Origin: Rathayibacter sp. VKM Ac-2760 | Lineage (GTDB): Bacteria > Actinomycetota > Actinomycetes > Actinomycetales > Microbacteriaceae | Assembly: GCF_009834185.1 (NCBI RefSeq) | Contig: NZ_CP047173.1 | Location: 3,596,001-3,660,000 of the forward strand | Direction of reading: 5' to 3' | Length of the DNA stretch: 64,000 nucleotides | Shown here: piece after piece, positions 9,075-17,465 of the stretch | Layout of the letters: every line of letters starts with the position of its first letter | Numbering within the stretch: position 1 is the stretch's first letter | Notes under the pieces: generated by a model | What the model saw: the letters and a program-made list of their open reading frames with translations, nothing else | What the model was told of the DNA's origin: nothing | The model's database searches: none | Made by a program: the position numbers and the translations under genes

Positions 9075-10241
9075 ATGCGAGGACGCCGGCTGCGCGACGG
9101 GGGACGCGATGCGGCGGCGAGCCCTGGTGCTGCCCCGGCCACTCTCCCGCCCACTGCCGCGCCCACTCCCCCGGCCGAGCGCGCCGCCGAGCACTCAGAC
9201 GTCTCGCCCGGCATGCGCATCGCCGCCGCGTGGGGCTGGCGGGTGCTCGCCGTCGCCGCGCTGCTCTGGCTGGTGGTGAAGCTCGTCGCGCTGGTGCCAG
9301 TGGTCGTGGTGCCGGTGCTGATCGCGCTGCTGGTCACCGCGCTGCTCACCCCGCTGCGCGACCGGCTCGAGCGCTGGCGGCTGCCGCGGCCGCTCGCCGT
9401 GCTGGTGTCGATCCTGGCGCTGCTGCTCGCGCTGGTCGGGCTGATCGCGCTCGTCGTCGTGCAGTCGCGCGCGGGCTTCGGCGGCGTGGGGCAGCGGGCG
9501 CTCGACGCGGTCGACGACGTGGAGGCGTGGCTGCAGGGGCCGCCGCTCGGCTTCACCGACGTGCAGCTCGGCGACTGGGCGCAGAAGGCGGTGCAGTGGG
9601 CCGACACCCAGGCGTCGACGATCGCCTCCGGGGCGCTCGCTGTCGGCTCGCAGGTGGCCGAGGTGTTCGCGGGCACGCTGCTCACCCTGTTCTCGCTGAT
9701 CTTCCTGCTGCTCGACGGGCGGCGGATCTGGACCTGGATCGTCCGCCTGATGCCCGTCGCCGCACGCCGCCCGCTCGACACCGGGGCCGCGGCCGGCTGG
9801 CGGACCCTCAGCCAGTTCGTGCGCGCGCAGCTCGGCGTCGCGGCGATCAACGCGATCGGCATCGGCATCGGGGCGCTCGCGCTGCAGCTGCCGCTCGTCG
9901 TGCCGATCGCGATCGTCGTGTTCCTGGGCTCCTTCGTGCCGTTCCTCGGCGCGATCGTGACCGGGGCGCTCGCGGCGGTCGTCGCGCTGCTCTTCAGCGG
10001 ACCGGTCGCCGCGCTGATCATGATCGGCGTCGTGATCGTGGTGCACCTGGTCGAGGGGCACGTGCTCCAGCCGCTGATCCTCGGCTCGGCGGTGAAGGTG
10101 CATCCGCTGGCCGTGGTGCTCGGCGTCGCGACCGGGCTCGAGGTCGCGGGGCTGGCCGGAGCGCTGTTCGCGGTGCCGGTGATCGCGACGCTCAACGCGG
10201 CGATCACGGCGATGCGGCGCGATCCGGAGCTGTCGGCGTGA
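9075..10241 (+). CDS. AI-2E family transporter (PerM/TqsA-like permease), copy 1
   Basis: A 388-residue protein with about 8 membrane helices, including 'VVPIAIVVFLGSFVPFLGAI' and the conserved C-terminal block 'EGHVLQPLILGSAVKVHPL' that marks the AI-2E/PerM family. Members export small molecules or act as Na+/H+ antiporters; the substrate here is unknown. I chose ATG 9075, preceded by GGAGGGGAC, over an ATG 23 codons upstream. Residues 1-50 are Ala/Pro/Arg-rich and probably cytosolic. The stop overlaps the GTG start of the RlmA-like gene by 4 bp. A second family member lies at 34762. Confidence 0.85.
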   Translation: MRGRRLRDGGRDAAASPGAAPATLPPTAAPTPPAERAAEHSDVSPGMRIAAAWGWRVLAVAALLWLVVKLVALVPVVVVPVLIALLVTALLTPLRDRLERWRLPRPLAVLVSILALLLALVGLIALVVVQSRAGFGGVGQRALDAVDDVEAWLQGPPLGFTDVQLGDWAQKAVQWADTQASTIASGALAVGSQVAEVFAGTLLTLFSLIFLLLDGRRIWTWIVRLMPVAARRPLDTGAAAGWRTLSQFVRAQLGVAAINAIGIGIGALALQLPLVVPIAIVVFLGSFVPFLGAIVTGALAAVVALLFSGPVAALIMIGVVIVVHLVEGHVLQPLILGSAVKVHPLAVVLGVATGLEVAGLAGALFAVPVIATLNAAITAMRRDPELSA

Positions 10242-11103
10242 GCCTGCACCCGTTCGACCCGGCGGGGACGCCCGGGGCGGCGGTGCTGCCCGCGCTCGCC
10301 TGCCCGGCCTGCGGGGCGGAGCTCGCGCCGGACGCGCTGCCGCGGCCGTCGCTGCTCCGCTGCCCGCTCGGGCACAGCGCCAACCTCGCACGGCAGGGCT
10401 ACGTCTCGCTGCTGCGCGGCAGGCACGCGACCTCCGGCGACACCGCGGCGATGGTGCAGGCGCGGGAGGAGCTGCTGGGCTCCGGGCACTACCGGCCGAT
10501 CCAGGAGGCGGTGGCCGCGGCGGTGCCGGAGGAGGCGCGGCTGGTGGTCGACCTCGGCTGCGGGACCGGCGCGTATCTCGCGGCGGTGCTCGACGCGCGC
10601 CCGGTGGCGAGCGGGCTGGGCTCGACCTGTCCGCGGCGGCGGCGCGGCGGGCGGCGCGGGCGCATCCGCGGGCGGCGGTCGCGACGGCGGATCTGTGGCA
10701 GCCGCTGCCGCTGCGCGACGCGGTGGCGGACGCGCTGCTGACGGTGTTCGCGCCGCGGAACGCGCCGGAGATGCGGCGGGTGCTGCGGGCGGGCGGCGTC
10801 GCGATCGTGGTGACGCCGCGGGAGCGGCACCTCGCCGAGATCCGGCCGGTGTTCGGGATGCTCGGCATCGACGCGGGCAAGGCCGAGCGGCTCGACGAGC
10901 AGCTGGTGGGGTTCGAGCGGGTGGCGCGCGAGGAGCTGGACTACGGGGTCGCGATGACGCCCGGCGAGCTGCGCGCCGAGGTGCTGATGGGGCCGAGCGC
11001 GCACCACGTCGACGCGGCCACGGTCGACGCGGTACTGGCGGGGCGCGCGGAGACGACGGCGGTGACGGTCGCGGTGACCGTGTCGGTGTACGCGGCGGCG
11101 TAG
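10238..11103 (+). pseudogene. RlmA-type 23S rRNA (guanine-N1) methyltransferase, frameshifted
   Basis: The N-terminal frame starts with GTG at 10238 (GTGA overlap with the permease) and shows the RlmA zinc-finger block 'LACPACGAEL' ... 'RCPLGHSANLARQGYVSLL', then 'GDTAAMVQAREELLGSGHY' and the SAM motif 'VVDLGCGTGAYL'. Around 10618-10621 the frame is lost; the continuation (LDLSAAAARR..., 'TVFAPRNAPEMRRVL') resumes in another frame and ends at 11103. Inserting one G in the run at 10618-10620 restores a protein of about 288 residues, the normal family length. RlmA enzymes methylate G745/G748 of 23S rRNA. The gene is either a fresh pseudogene or a homopolymer base-call error. Confidence 0.75.
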
Positions 11104-11156
11104 GCGGGATCGGGAGGCGCCCGGTGCTCGGGCGGTCGAGCAGCGGCCTCCTCTTC

Positions 11157-11195
11157 GCTGGTCGAGCAGCCGCCTCCGGCGGCGTATCGAGACCC
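11157..11195. repeat. Half copy of the CGAGTAGCC/GTATCGAGACC intergenic repeat
   Basis: Reads 'GCTGGTCGAGCAGCC...GGCGTATCGAGACCC' with an internal hairpin (GCCGCC/GGCGGC). It lies in the gap after the RlmA-like gene and before the HNH gene. A further fragment, 'GGTCGAGCAGCGGCC', occurs about 25 bp earlier. The partner inverted end found in full copies (27211, 30923, 40264) is absent here. Confidence 0.7.
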
Positions 11196-11310
11196 ACGTT
11201 GTCCGGTCGTCCGGGAGCAGGTCTCCTCCCCAACGCCGCATCTGGTGGCGTTGTCCCCGAACCATGCAGCACGCCGCTCGGATGTCGGTGGTCCCTGCTT
11301 GAATACGCGT

Positions 11311-12594
11311 ATGTTAAAAGATGAGGATGCGGCAGCACTCGCAGAGGTGCGCGACTGCTTCGACGACTCCGCCGCCGACGAGCGCTCCACCTCCCCCACG
11401 CGCCTCCGAGCGGCGGAACGCCTGCACCGCGGCTACCGGCTCGCGCTGACCATCCCCGAGGCTTTCGACCGCGGCACTTCACGCAGCGAGACCCGCGACC
11501 TCGTCGAGCGCTCCATCCGCGCCGAGCTCGCGGTGGCGTACAGCCAGTCCGAGCGGGAGGTGTCCCGCCGCCTCGAGACCGCGCAGATGCTGATGGAGCA
11601 CCTCCCCCTCACCCGCGCTCTGCTGCGCGACGGCCGGATCCTCTGGGAGGTCGGCGAGGCGATCTGCCGCACCGCGAGCAGCCTCCCCGAAGCCTCCCGC
11701 ACGGCACTCGACGAGCGCGCGGCCGAAGCCGCCGTCACGATGACCACTGCGCAGTTGCGTCGCGCCCTGAACCGCTGGCGGGAGGAGCTGCACGAGCAGC
11801 CGCTCGCCGAACGGCACGCGCACGCACGAGAGGACCGCGCCGTCTGGGTCACCCCCGACGTCGACGGGATGGCGACGCTGTGCCTGCACGCTCCGGCACC
11901 GGCAGTGACGGGCGCTTACGACCGGCTCCGGCGCATCGCCCGGACCCTCCGCGACGAGGGCGATCCGCGCACCCTTCAACAGCTGAGCGCGGATGCGGCG
12001 GTCGATCTCCTCTGCGACGGCGACATCGCCGGCACGACTCCGGACGCCGAGCACCGCGAGGACCCGACCTTCGTCCCCGGCCTCCGCGCCGAGGTGCGGC
12101 TGACGCTCGCGGCGTCCACCGCCGTGGGCCTCGATGACGCACCCGCCGATCTCGACGGCTATGGGCCCGTGCCCGCGGAGATCGCCCGCGAGCTGATCCG
12201 CACCGCCGCGTCATTCACGCGGGTTCTCACCGACCCGGACACCGGGGCGGTCGTCTCCGTCGGAAGGACCTGGCGCGTGCCCCCGCCGCAGATGCGCCTG
12301 CACCTCCAGCTGCGGGACCAGACCTGCCGCTTCCCCGGTTGCACCCGCAGCGCGTCGACCAGCGAGGCGGACCACACGATCGAGTGGCGCAACGGCGGCG
12401 AGACCTCGCTCGAGAACCTCGTGTCGCTCTGCACCTCGCACCACCACGTCCGACACGGCGATCAATGGAGCTATGGCAGGGACGACGAGGACGGGTCCAT
12501 CACCTGGACGACCCCGACCGGACGGCGGATCAGCACCCGGCCACCGCCGCTGCCCGGGCGACCGCGGTTCGTCGACGTGCCGGCGCCGTTCTGA
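11311..12594 (+). CDS. DUF222 / HNH endonuclease domain protein (13E12-repeat type)
   Basis: A 427-residue protein with an N-terminal DUF222 region (about 1-290) and a C-terminal HNH nuclease fold (about 335-390). The HNH part has 'CRFPGC', 'SEADHTIEWRNGGET' and 'NLVSLCTSHHHVRH', giving the Cys and His ligands of the betabetaalpha-metal site. These proteins are highly amplified in actinobacteria, and their role (mobile, defence or repair) is unsettled. The ATG start at 11311 sits in an unusually A/T-rich patch ('GTATGTTAAAAGATGAGG') and lacks a clear ribosome-binding site, so translation may be leaderless. Intergenic repeats flank both ends of the gene. Confidence 0.85.
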   Translation: MLKDEDAAALAEVRDCFDDSAADERSTSPTRLRAAERLHRGYRLALTIPEAFDRGTSRSETRDLVERSIRAELAVAYSQSEREVSRRLETAQMLMEHLPLTRALLRDGRILWEVGEAICRTASSLPEASRTALDERAAEAAVTMTTAQLRRALNRWREELHEQPLAERHAHAREDRAVWVTPDVDGMATLCLHAPAPAVTGAYDRLRRIARTLRDEGDPRTLQQLSADAAVDLLCDGDIAGTTPDAEHREDPTFVPGLRAEVRLTLAASTAVGLDDAPADLDGYGPVPAEIARELIRTAASFTRVLTDPDTGAVVSVGRTWRVPPPQMRLHLQLRDQTCRFPGCTRSASTSEADHTIEWRNGGETSLENLVSLCTSHHHVRHGDQWSYGRDDEDGSITWTTPTGRRISTRPPPLPGRPRFVDVPAPF

Positions 12595-12600
12595 CGGGCG

Positions 12601-12680
12601 TGGATCTCGATACGCCCGCGGAGCGGGCTACTCGATCAGCAAGGGATACGCCCGCGGAGCGGGCCGCTCGATCAGCAAGA
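12601..12680. repeat. Two tandem copies of the TCGATACGCCCGC...GCGGGCTACTCGATCAGCA repeat end
   Basis: Two consecutive copies of the repeat end, each with a GCCCGC-GGA-GCGGGC hairpin, lie between the convergent HNH and photolyase genes. The second copy differs only slightly (CCGCTCGATCAGCA). The stem-loops could terminate transcription from both sides; that is inferred from position and structure. Confidence 0.75.
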
Positions 12681-12686
12681 AGGGGG

Positions 12687-14192
12687 TCAGTAGCTCTCGC
12701 GCTCGCGCTCCTGGGCGACGACCGCGGCGCGGTCGGAGAGGGCGCGCAGACCCGCGAGGGGCTGCGCCATCCGGTGGTTGCCACGGAGGACGGGCTCGGT
12801 GCGGTCGAGGAACGCCCAGTAGCCGGCGGTGACGGGGCAGGCGTTCTCGCCCAGGCGCACCTTCGGGTTGAAGCGGCAGCCGCCGCAGTAGTCCGACATC
12901 TTGTTGATGTAGGCGCCGCCGGACGAGTACGGCTTGGTCGCGACGATCCCGCCGTCCGCGTGCTGGGACATGCCGATCACGTTCGCCGGCATCACCCACT
13001 CCGTGCCGTCGACGAAGACGTCGACGAACCAGTCGTTCAGCTCGGCCGGGTCCCAGCCGCGCTGGAGACCCCAGTTGCCGAGCACCATCAGCCGCTGGAT
13101 GTGGTGCGCCCAGCCGTGCCGGCGGACGTCGTCGAGCGTCTCGTGCAGGCAGTTCGCCTCGATGCCGGCCGGGTCGAGGTCGAGCAGCTGCCGCGGCAGC
13201 GGATTCTTCGCGCCGAGCGCGTTGCTGCGGTCGCGGTAGTCCGGACCGAGGTGCCAGTAGAGGTGCCAGACGTAGTCGCGCCAGCCGAGGATCTGCCGGA
13301 CGAAGCCCTCGACGCTCGCGAGCGGGGCGCCGCCCGAGGCGTGCTCGGCCGCGGCGGCGTCGATCACGGCGCGCGGATCGAGCAGGCCGAGGTTGAGCGG
13401 GGCGCTCAGCAGCGAGTGCGCCATCGTCCAGTCGCCGGAGAGCATCGCGTCCTCGTAGGTGCCGAAATCGCCCAGGCGCGACGAGACGAAGTCGGCGAGC
13501 GCCGCCTCCGCCTCCGCGGGGGTCGCCGCGAACCGGCGCGGGCCGTCCTCACCGACCAGGTGGATCGCACCCTCGCGCTCCCAGCGGGCGAGGTCGGCGC
13601 GCACCTCCTCGTCGATGTCGTCCTCCTCCGGCCACCACGGATCGGGCAGCCCGAGGCGCGACGCGCCCTTGGGCGGCGGGTTGCGGTTGTCGTGGTCGTA
13701 GTTCCAGCGGCCGCCCTCCGGCTGATCGCCGCGCATCAGCACGCCGGTGCGCTCGCGGCTCCAGCGGTAGAAGTCCTCGAGCAGCAGGCGCTTGCCGGAC
13801 TTCGCCAGCGCCCACTCGCGGAAGTCCTCCTCCTCCGTGACGAAGCCGCGGCTGGGCAGGACGCTCATCCCGAGCCGGCGGGCGAGACGGCGGCCGCCGC
13901 GGGTCGGCGGGTCGATCACCTCGAGGTCGTCGCGGCCGGCGAGGCCCTCGGCGAAGGTCTCGGCGCGGACGTACTCGACGCGGTCGCCGAGCTCGCGGCC
14001 GCGGTGGCGCAGCGCCGAGAGCAGCAGCTGGGCCTTGGCGCGGTGCATCGGCCGCCGCCCGAAGGCGGAGCGGGCCTCGACGAGGAGCATCGGACCGCCG
14101 TCGTCGAAGAGGGGGCCGAGCTGGCCGATGACGCTCCAGCGGGTGCGGGCGGTGCGTCCGGTGCTTGCGGTGCGTGCCGTCCGTGCTGTCAT
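12687..14192 (-). CDS. FeS-type (prokaryotic 6-4) photolyase / cryptochrome-related protein
   Basis: A 501-residue member of the deoxyribodipyrimidine photolyase-related (FeS-BCP) group. It shows an N-terminal Rossmann-like antenna region ('AFGRRPMHRAKAQLLLSAL') and an FAD-binding helical region with 'ILGWRDYVWHLYW', 'HHIQRLMVLGNWGL' and 'INKMSDYCGGC'. Cysteines at 436, 439 and 452, plus that in 'EANCLHET', match the four ligands of the family's [4Fe-4S] cluster. Known members repair (6-4) photoproducts using light and FAD. The first 18 residues are an odd Thr/Ala/Arg repeat; the GAGG ahead of ATG 14192 supports this start, but a start further in is possible. It is convergent with the HNH gene. 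Confidence 0.88.
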   Translation of the reverse strand: MTARTARTASTGRTARTRWSVIGQLGPLFDDGGPMLLVEARSAFGRRPMHRAKAQLLLSALRHRGRELGDRVEYVRAETFAEGLAGRDDLEVIDPPTRGGRRLARRLGMSVLPSRGFVTEEEDFREWALAKSGKRLLLEDFYRWSRERTGVLMRGDQPEGGRWNYDHDNRNPPPKGASRLGLPDPWWPEEDDIDEEVRADLARWEREGAIHLVGEDGPRRFAATPAEAEAALADFVSSRLGDFGTYEDAMLSGDWTMAHSLLSAPLNLGLLDPRAVIDAAAAEHASGGAPLASVEGFVRQILGWRDYVWHLYWHLGPDYRDRSNALGAKNPLPRQLLDLDPAGIEANCLHETLDDVRRHGWAHHIQRLMVLGNWGLQRGWDPAELNDWFVDVFVDGTEWVMPANVIGMSQHADGGIVATKPYSSGGAYINKMSDYCGGCRFNPKVRLGENACPVTAGYWAFLDRTEPVLRGNHRMAQPLAGLRALSDRAAVVAQERERESY

Positions 14193-14365
14193 CCTCGGAG
14201 GCTAGGCGGCGACGGACGGGTCGCGACAGGAGTTGCGCTCGGCGTCACGGGAGTCCTCGTTCGTGGCGGGTTGCGCGGATGTGCAGCCGCGACACCTTGC
14301 ACCGGCCGTCCGGGTGCAGGATCGTCGACTGCATCCACCCGACGCGATGAGGCGAGGAGCCCGCC

Positions 14366-14626
14366 ATGGCACACGACGACGAGAAGACCGAGACGACGAC
14401 CCACCGCGGACGCCATCTGGCCGCCGACTCCGACACGGTGGAGACGACGGACGGCGAGTACACCTCGACCGACGGCGTCTCGCACACCGACGGCGACGAG
14501 CAGGGCAGCTACGTCGACACCTCCTCGCACGAGGAGTCGAGCACCGAGAAGGGCAGCTACGTCGACTCCCAGAGCGCCGGACCCGACTCCGACGCCGAGG
14601 GCGAGTACACCGACCGCGACGAGTAG
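14366..14626 (+). CDS. Small acidic hypothetical protein with SYVD repeats
   Basis: An 86-residue, strongly acidic, Ser/Thr/Asp/Glu-rich protein without hydrophobic segments and therefore predicted disordered and cytosolic. It contains repeated short units: 'DGEYTSTDG', 'QGSYVDTSS', 'KGSYVDSQS', 'EGEYTDRDE'. A GAGGCGAGGAG site precedes ATG 14366, and codon use matches the neighbours, so it is likely real. It stands alone, convergent with the serine hydrolase gene 15 bp away. The function is unknown; it is one of several small acidic proteins in this window. Confidence 0.6.
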   Translation: MAHDDEKTETTTHRGRHLAADSDTVETTDGEYTSTDGVSHTDGDEQGSYVDTSSHEESSTEKGSYVDSQSAGPDSDAEGEYTDRDE

Positions 14627-14641
14627 CCGGCTGCCGCCACG

Positions 14642-15553
14642 CTAGTGCGCGGCGGCCAGCTCCGCGGTGAGGGCGGCCGCGATCGCGTCGGCGCCGGCGT
14701 GATCGGCGGCCGTCACCGTGGCGACGCCGTCGCCGGCGAAGACGAGCAGCTGCCCGTGCGCGCCGTGCAGGCGCCAGCCCGGGCCGGGGCCGTCCCAGCC
14801 GGCGAGGGCGTAGCGCTCGTAGCCGGGACCGGTGCCCGCGGCGACCCAGTCGGAGTGCAGGGCGTCGACCCACTCGGGCGCGACGATCCGCTCGCCGCGC
14901 CACCGGCCGCGGTCGCGGATGAGACGGCCGATCCGGGCCAGCTCCTCCGTGCGCAGGGCGAGTCCGCTGCCGGCGACGATGCGGCCGTTCGGGCAGCGCT
15001 CCCACTCCGCACCCCCGAGGCCGAGCGGAGCGAGGAGCCGGCGGTCGATGTAGTCGCCGACGTCGCCGACGCGCGACTCCAGGAGGCGCATCGCCGTGTA
15101 GGTGCTGGCGTTGGAGTACTGGAAGACCGGGCCGCGCGAGGGGCGGCGGAGGAACTCGACGGCGAGGTCGGGCCAGTCGGTCATCAGCGTGGGCGACCAG
15201 GGCAGATCGATGCCGCTGGTCATGCTCAGCAGCCGGCGCAGCGTGAGCTCCGCGACTCCCTCGCCGAGATCATCGGTGACGGTCGCCGCGAGGGCGGCGA
15301 GCGGCTCGTCGAGCGAGACCAGGCCCTCGTCGACGGCGACACCCGCGGCCAGCACGCAGACGCCCTTGGCGACGGAGTGGACGTCCTCGCGGACGTCCGG
15401 CGTCCAGCGGTGCTCGGCCGTGTCGTCGCCGATCAGCACGTGCAGGCCGTGGGCGCCGAAGTCGACGGCGTCGATGTGCTCGACGAGGCGGTCGCGGACG
15501 GACTGCGCTGCTGTGGGAGTCTGCGCTGCGGTGGGAGTCTGCGCTGCGGTCAT
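14642..15553 (-). CDS. Serine hydrolase, beta-lactamase/penicillin-binding-protein class C fold
   Basis: A 303-residue protein with the class C serine hydrolase motifs: Ser60-x-x-Lys63 ('HSVAKG'), 'QYSNAS' as the YxN motif, and 'HGAHGQ' in the place of the KTG/HxG motif. It is probably an esterase or peptidase acting on ester or peptide bonds; beta-lactamase activity cannot be inferred. No signal peptide is visible, so a cytosolic location is likely. The N-terminus carries a tandem AAQTPT duplication next to the ATG at 15553, so the exact start may be a little further in. It is divergent from the AraC gene with 43 bp between them, which suggests shared control. Confidence 0.75.
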   Translation of the reverse strand: MTAAQTPTAAQTPTAAQSVRDRLVEHIDAVDFGAHGLHVLIGDDTAEHRWTPDVREDVHSVAKGVCVLAAGVAVDEGLVSLDEPLAALAATVTDDLGEGVAELTLRRLLSMTSGIDLPWSPTLMTDWPDLAVEFLRRPSRGPVFQYSNASTYTAMRLLESRVGDVGDYIDRRLLAPLGLGGAEWERCPNGRIVAGSGLALRTEELARIGRLIRDRGRWRGERIVAPEWVDALHSDWVAAGTGPGYERYALAGWDGPGPGWRLHGAHGQLLVFAGDGVATVTAADHAGADAIAAALTAELAAAH

Positions 15554-15596
15554 CGTGACAGTCTGCCCGGCGCGGGTGCTTCCTAAGATCGTGACC

Positions 15597-16424
15597 ATGG
15601 ACGAGGACAGCGCGCGCGGCACCTGGCGGCGCGAGCGCAGCACGGTGGTGGTCGCCGACGCCGGCGTCCCGTCGCGCGTTCCCGAGCCGTTCGCGATCCT
15701 CGCCGAGAGCGTCCTGCTCGACGCGCCGCACGAGTTCGCGCCGCACCGGCACCGGCTGCACGAGCTGGTCTGGGTGCGCGGCGGCACGATGACCGTGCGG
15801 CTGGAGCACCGGATCCTGACCGTGCCGGACGGCTTCGGAGTCTGGCTCCCGGCGGGTACGGAGCACGCCGGCCGCACGACCGCGCGGACCGCGCTCTGCG
15901 ACGCGCTCTTCGATCCGGAGCGCTCGCCCGTGCCGATCCCGGCGCCGGTCCTCGTCGAGATCACCCCCGTGCTCGCCGCGCTGCTCACCCACCTGTCGCG
16001 GACGGACCTGGCGGAGGCGGCGCGGCTGCGCGCCGAGGCGGTCGTCTTCGACGTGATCGCGCCGTCGACCGAGCAGTACTCCGTCACCGTCCCGCGCGGC
16101 GAGCGGCTCGCTCCGCTCGTCGCAGTGCTGCTCGAGGACCCGACCGACCGGCGCACCCTGGCGGACTGGGCGGAGCGCCTCGGTGTGAGCGAGCGGACCC
16201 TCTCCCGCGTCTTCCGCTCGCAGACCGGCCTGTCGTTCCTGCAGTGGCGGCAGGCGCTGCGGGCGCACCGCGCGCTCGCGCTGCTGGCGGAGGGGCGGAG
16301 CGTGCTGGACGTCTCGGAGCTGATGGGGCACACCCATCCGAGCACCTTCATCGCGGCGTTCAAGCGGGTAATGGGGACGACGCCCGGCGCCTTCGCGCAG
16401 GACCAGCGCGCCGCGGCGCTCTGA
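15597..16424 (+). CDS. AraC-family transcriptional regulator
   Basis: A 275-residue regulator. The N-terminal half has a cupin-like effector domain ('PHRHRLHELVWVRGGTMTV', 'GVWLPAGTEHAG'). The C-terminal about 100 residues carry the two helix-turn-helix motifs of AraC proteins: 'TLADWAERLGVSERTLSRVF' and 'SVLDVSELMGHTHPSTFIAA', followed by 'FKRVMGTTPGAF'. The ATG at 15597 is the first plausible start. It lies divergent from the serine hydrolase and upstream of the siderophore ABC operon. Regulators of this layout often answer to a siderophore or small ligand, so either neighbour may be its target; this is contextual inference. Confidence 0.85.
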   Translation: MDEDSARGTWRRERSTVVVADAGVPSRVPEPFAILAESVLLDAPHEFAPHRHRLHELVWVRGGTMTVRLEHRILTVPDGFGVWLPAGTEHAGRTTARTALCDALFDPERSPVPIPAPVLVEITPVLAALLTHLSRTDLAEAARLRAEAVVFDVIAPSTEQYSVTVPRGERLAPLVAVLLEDPTDRRTLADWAERLGVSERTLSRVFRSQTGLSFLQWRQALRAHRALALLAEGRSVLDVSELMGHTHPSTFIAAFKRVMGTTPGAFAQDQRAAAL

Positions 16425-16510
16425 CCACCGGCACACCGCTATGGCCGGAACGCTCTATCGGCTGTCCTCGGCAGTCGATTGCGGTCGGTCCGGCCGCCGC
16501 CTAGCCTGAG

Positions 16511-16529
16511 GAAGGTAAGCCAACCCTTA
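16511..16529 (+). promoter_or_regulatory. DtxR/IdeR-like iron box
   Basis: The 19-bp GAAGGTAAGCCAACCCTTA closely fits the iron-box consensus TWAGGTWAGSCTWACCTWA, with its GGT-AGCC-A-CC core intact. It lies 85 bp before the start of the siderophore ABC ATPase gene. Binding of an Fe2+-loaded DtxR-type repressor here would shut the uptake operon when iron is plentiful. The match is visible; the regulator itself is not in the window. Confidence 0.7.
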
Positions 16530-16595
16530 GTCGGCTCTCGCCTCCACCAGCGGATCCCCTCCCGCTCCCCTCCGATGCAGGAATCCGTCTCCGCC

Positions 16596-17465
16596 ATGAC
16601 CCCCTCCCGCGAGCCGTCGCGCGCGCCCTCGCGCCTCGCCGGCACCGAGCTCGTGCTCGGCTTCGGCCGGCGCACCGTCGTCGACGGCGTCTCGGTGCGG
16701 CTCGAGCCCGGCCGAGTGACCGCGCTGGTCGGCCCGAACGGCTCCGGCAAGTCGACCCTGCTGCGAGCGCTGGCCCGCCTGCACGCGCCGAGCAGCGGAG
16801 TCGTCACCCTCGACGGCGACCGCCCCGCGAGCGCGCTGAGCAGCCGCGACTTCGCCCGCGAGGTGACCCTCTTCGCGCAGAGCCGCACCGCACCGCAGGG
16901 GCTGAGCGTCCGGGAGGTCGTCGAGTTCGGCCGGCACCCGCACCGCCGGCGCTTCGCCGGGCCGTCCGCGCAGGACCGCGACGCCGTCGAGCGCGCGATG
17001 GCCACCACCGGTGTGCTGGCGATGGCGGAGCGGGCGGCCGGCGAGCTCAGCGGCGGCGAGCTGCAGCGGGTCTGGCTCGCGTCCTGCCTCGCCCAGGAGA
17101 CCGGGGTGGTGCTGCTGGACGAGCCGACCAACCACCTCGACCTCCGCTACCAGGTCGAGACGCTCGACCTGGTCCGCGATCTCGCCGAGGTGCACGGGGC
17201 CGCCGTCGGCGTCGTCCTGCACGACCTCGACCACGCGGCGCGCGTCGCCGACCGCCTGCTGCTGCTCAGCGACGGGCGGATCCTCGCCGAGGGCGACCCC
17301 GTCGCCGTGCTCACCGCCGAGCACCTCGAGGCGGCCTACGGCCTGCGGGTCGAGGTCGCCGTGGACGAGCGGACCGGCCACCTGCGCATCGACCCCGTCA
17401 GCCGGCACAGCGTCCGCCTGCACGACCAGACCCCTGCCCGTTCCCGAGAGGACACCGAAGAATGA
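16596..17465 (+). CDS. Iron-siderophore ABC transporter, ATP-binding protein (FecE/FepC type)
   Basis: A cytosolic ABC ATPase of 289 residues. Walker A is GPNGSGKST at 46-54, the signature is 'LSGGELQRVW', Walker B is 'GVVLLDEPTNHLDLRY' and the H-loop is in 'VVLHDLDHA'. The 'PQGLSVREVVEFGRHPHRR' segment is typical of the iron-chelate subfamily. I start at ATG 16596, with AGGA 12 bp upstream; an ATG seven codons earlier (16575) is equally possible. Its last codons overlap the binding-protein gene by 4 bp (ATGA). It powers uptake through the fused permease two genes downstream, under the iron box at 16511. Confidence 0.9.
   Translation: MTPSREPSRAPSRLAGTELVLGFGRRTVVDGVSVRLEPGRVTALVGPNGSGKSTLLRALARLHAPSSGVVTLDGDRPASALSSRDFAREVTLFAQSRTAPQGLSVREVVEFGRHPHRRRFAGPSAQDRDAVERAMATTGVLAMAERAAGELSGGELQRVWLASCLAQETGVVLLDEPTNHLDLRYQVETLDLVRDLAEVHGAAVGVVLHDLDHAARVADRLLLLSDGRILAEGDPVAVLTAEHLEAAYGLRVEVAVDERTGHLRIDPVSRHSVRLHDQTPARSREDTEE

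Noticed and set aside
9017..11482. Minus-strand frame of 821 codons opposite the AI-2E and RlmA genes
   Set aside because: Low-complexity Pro/Ser/Arg composition; no domain, and it covers two recognisable plus-strand genes.
11157..12680. Transposon carrying the HNH gene, because repeats flank it on both sides
   Set aside because: The same repeats flank many unrelated 3' ends, are not in matching terminal orientation here, and no transposase is present.
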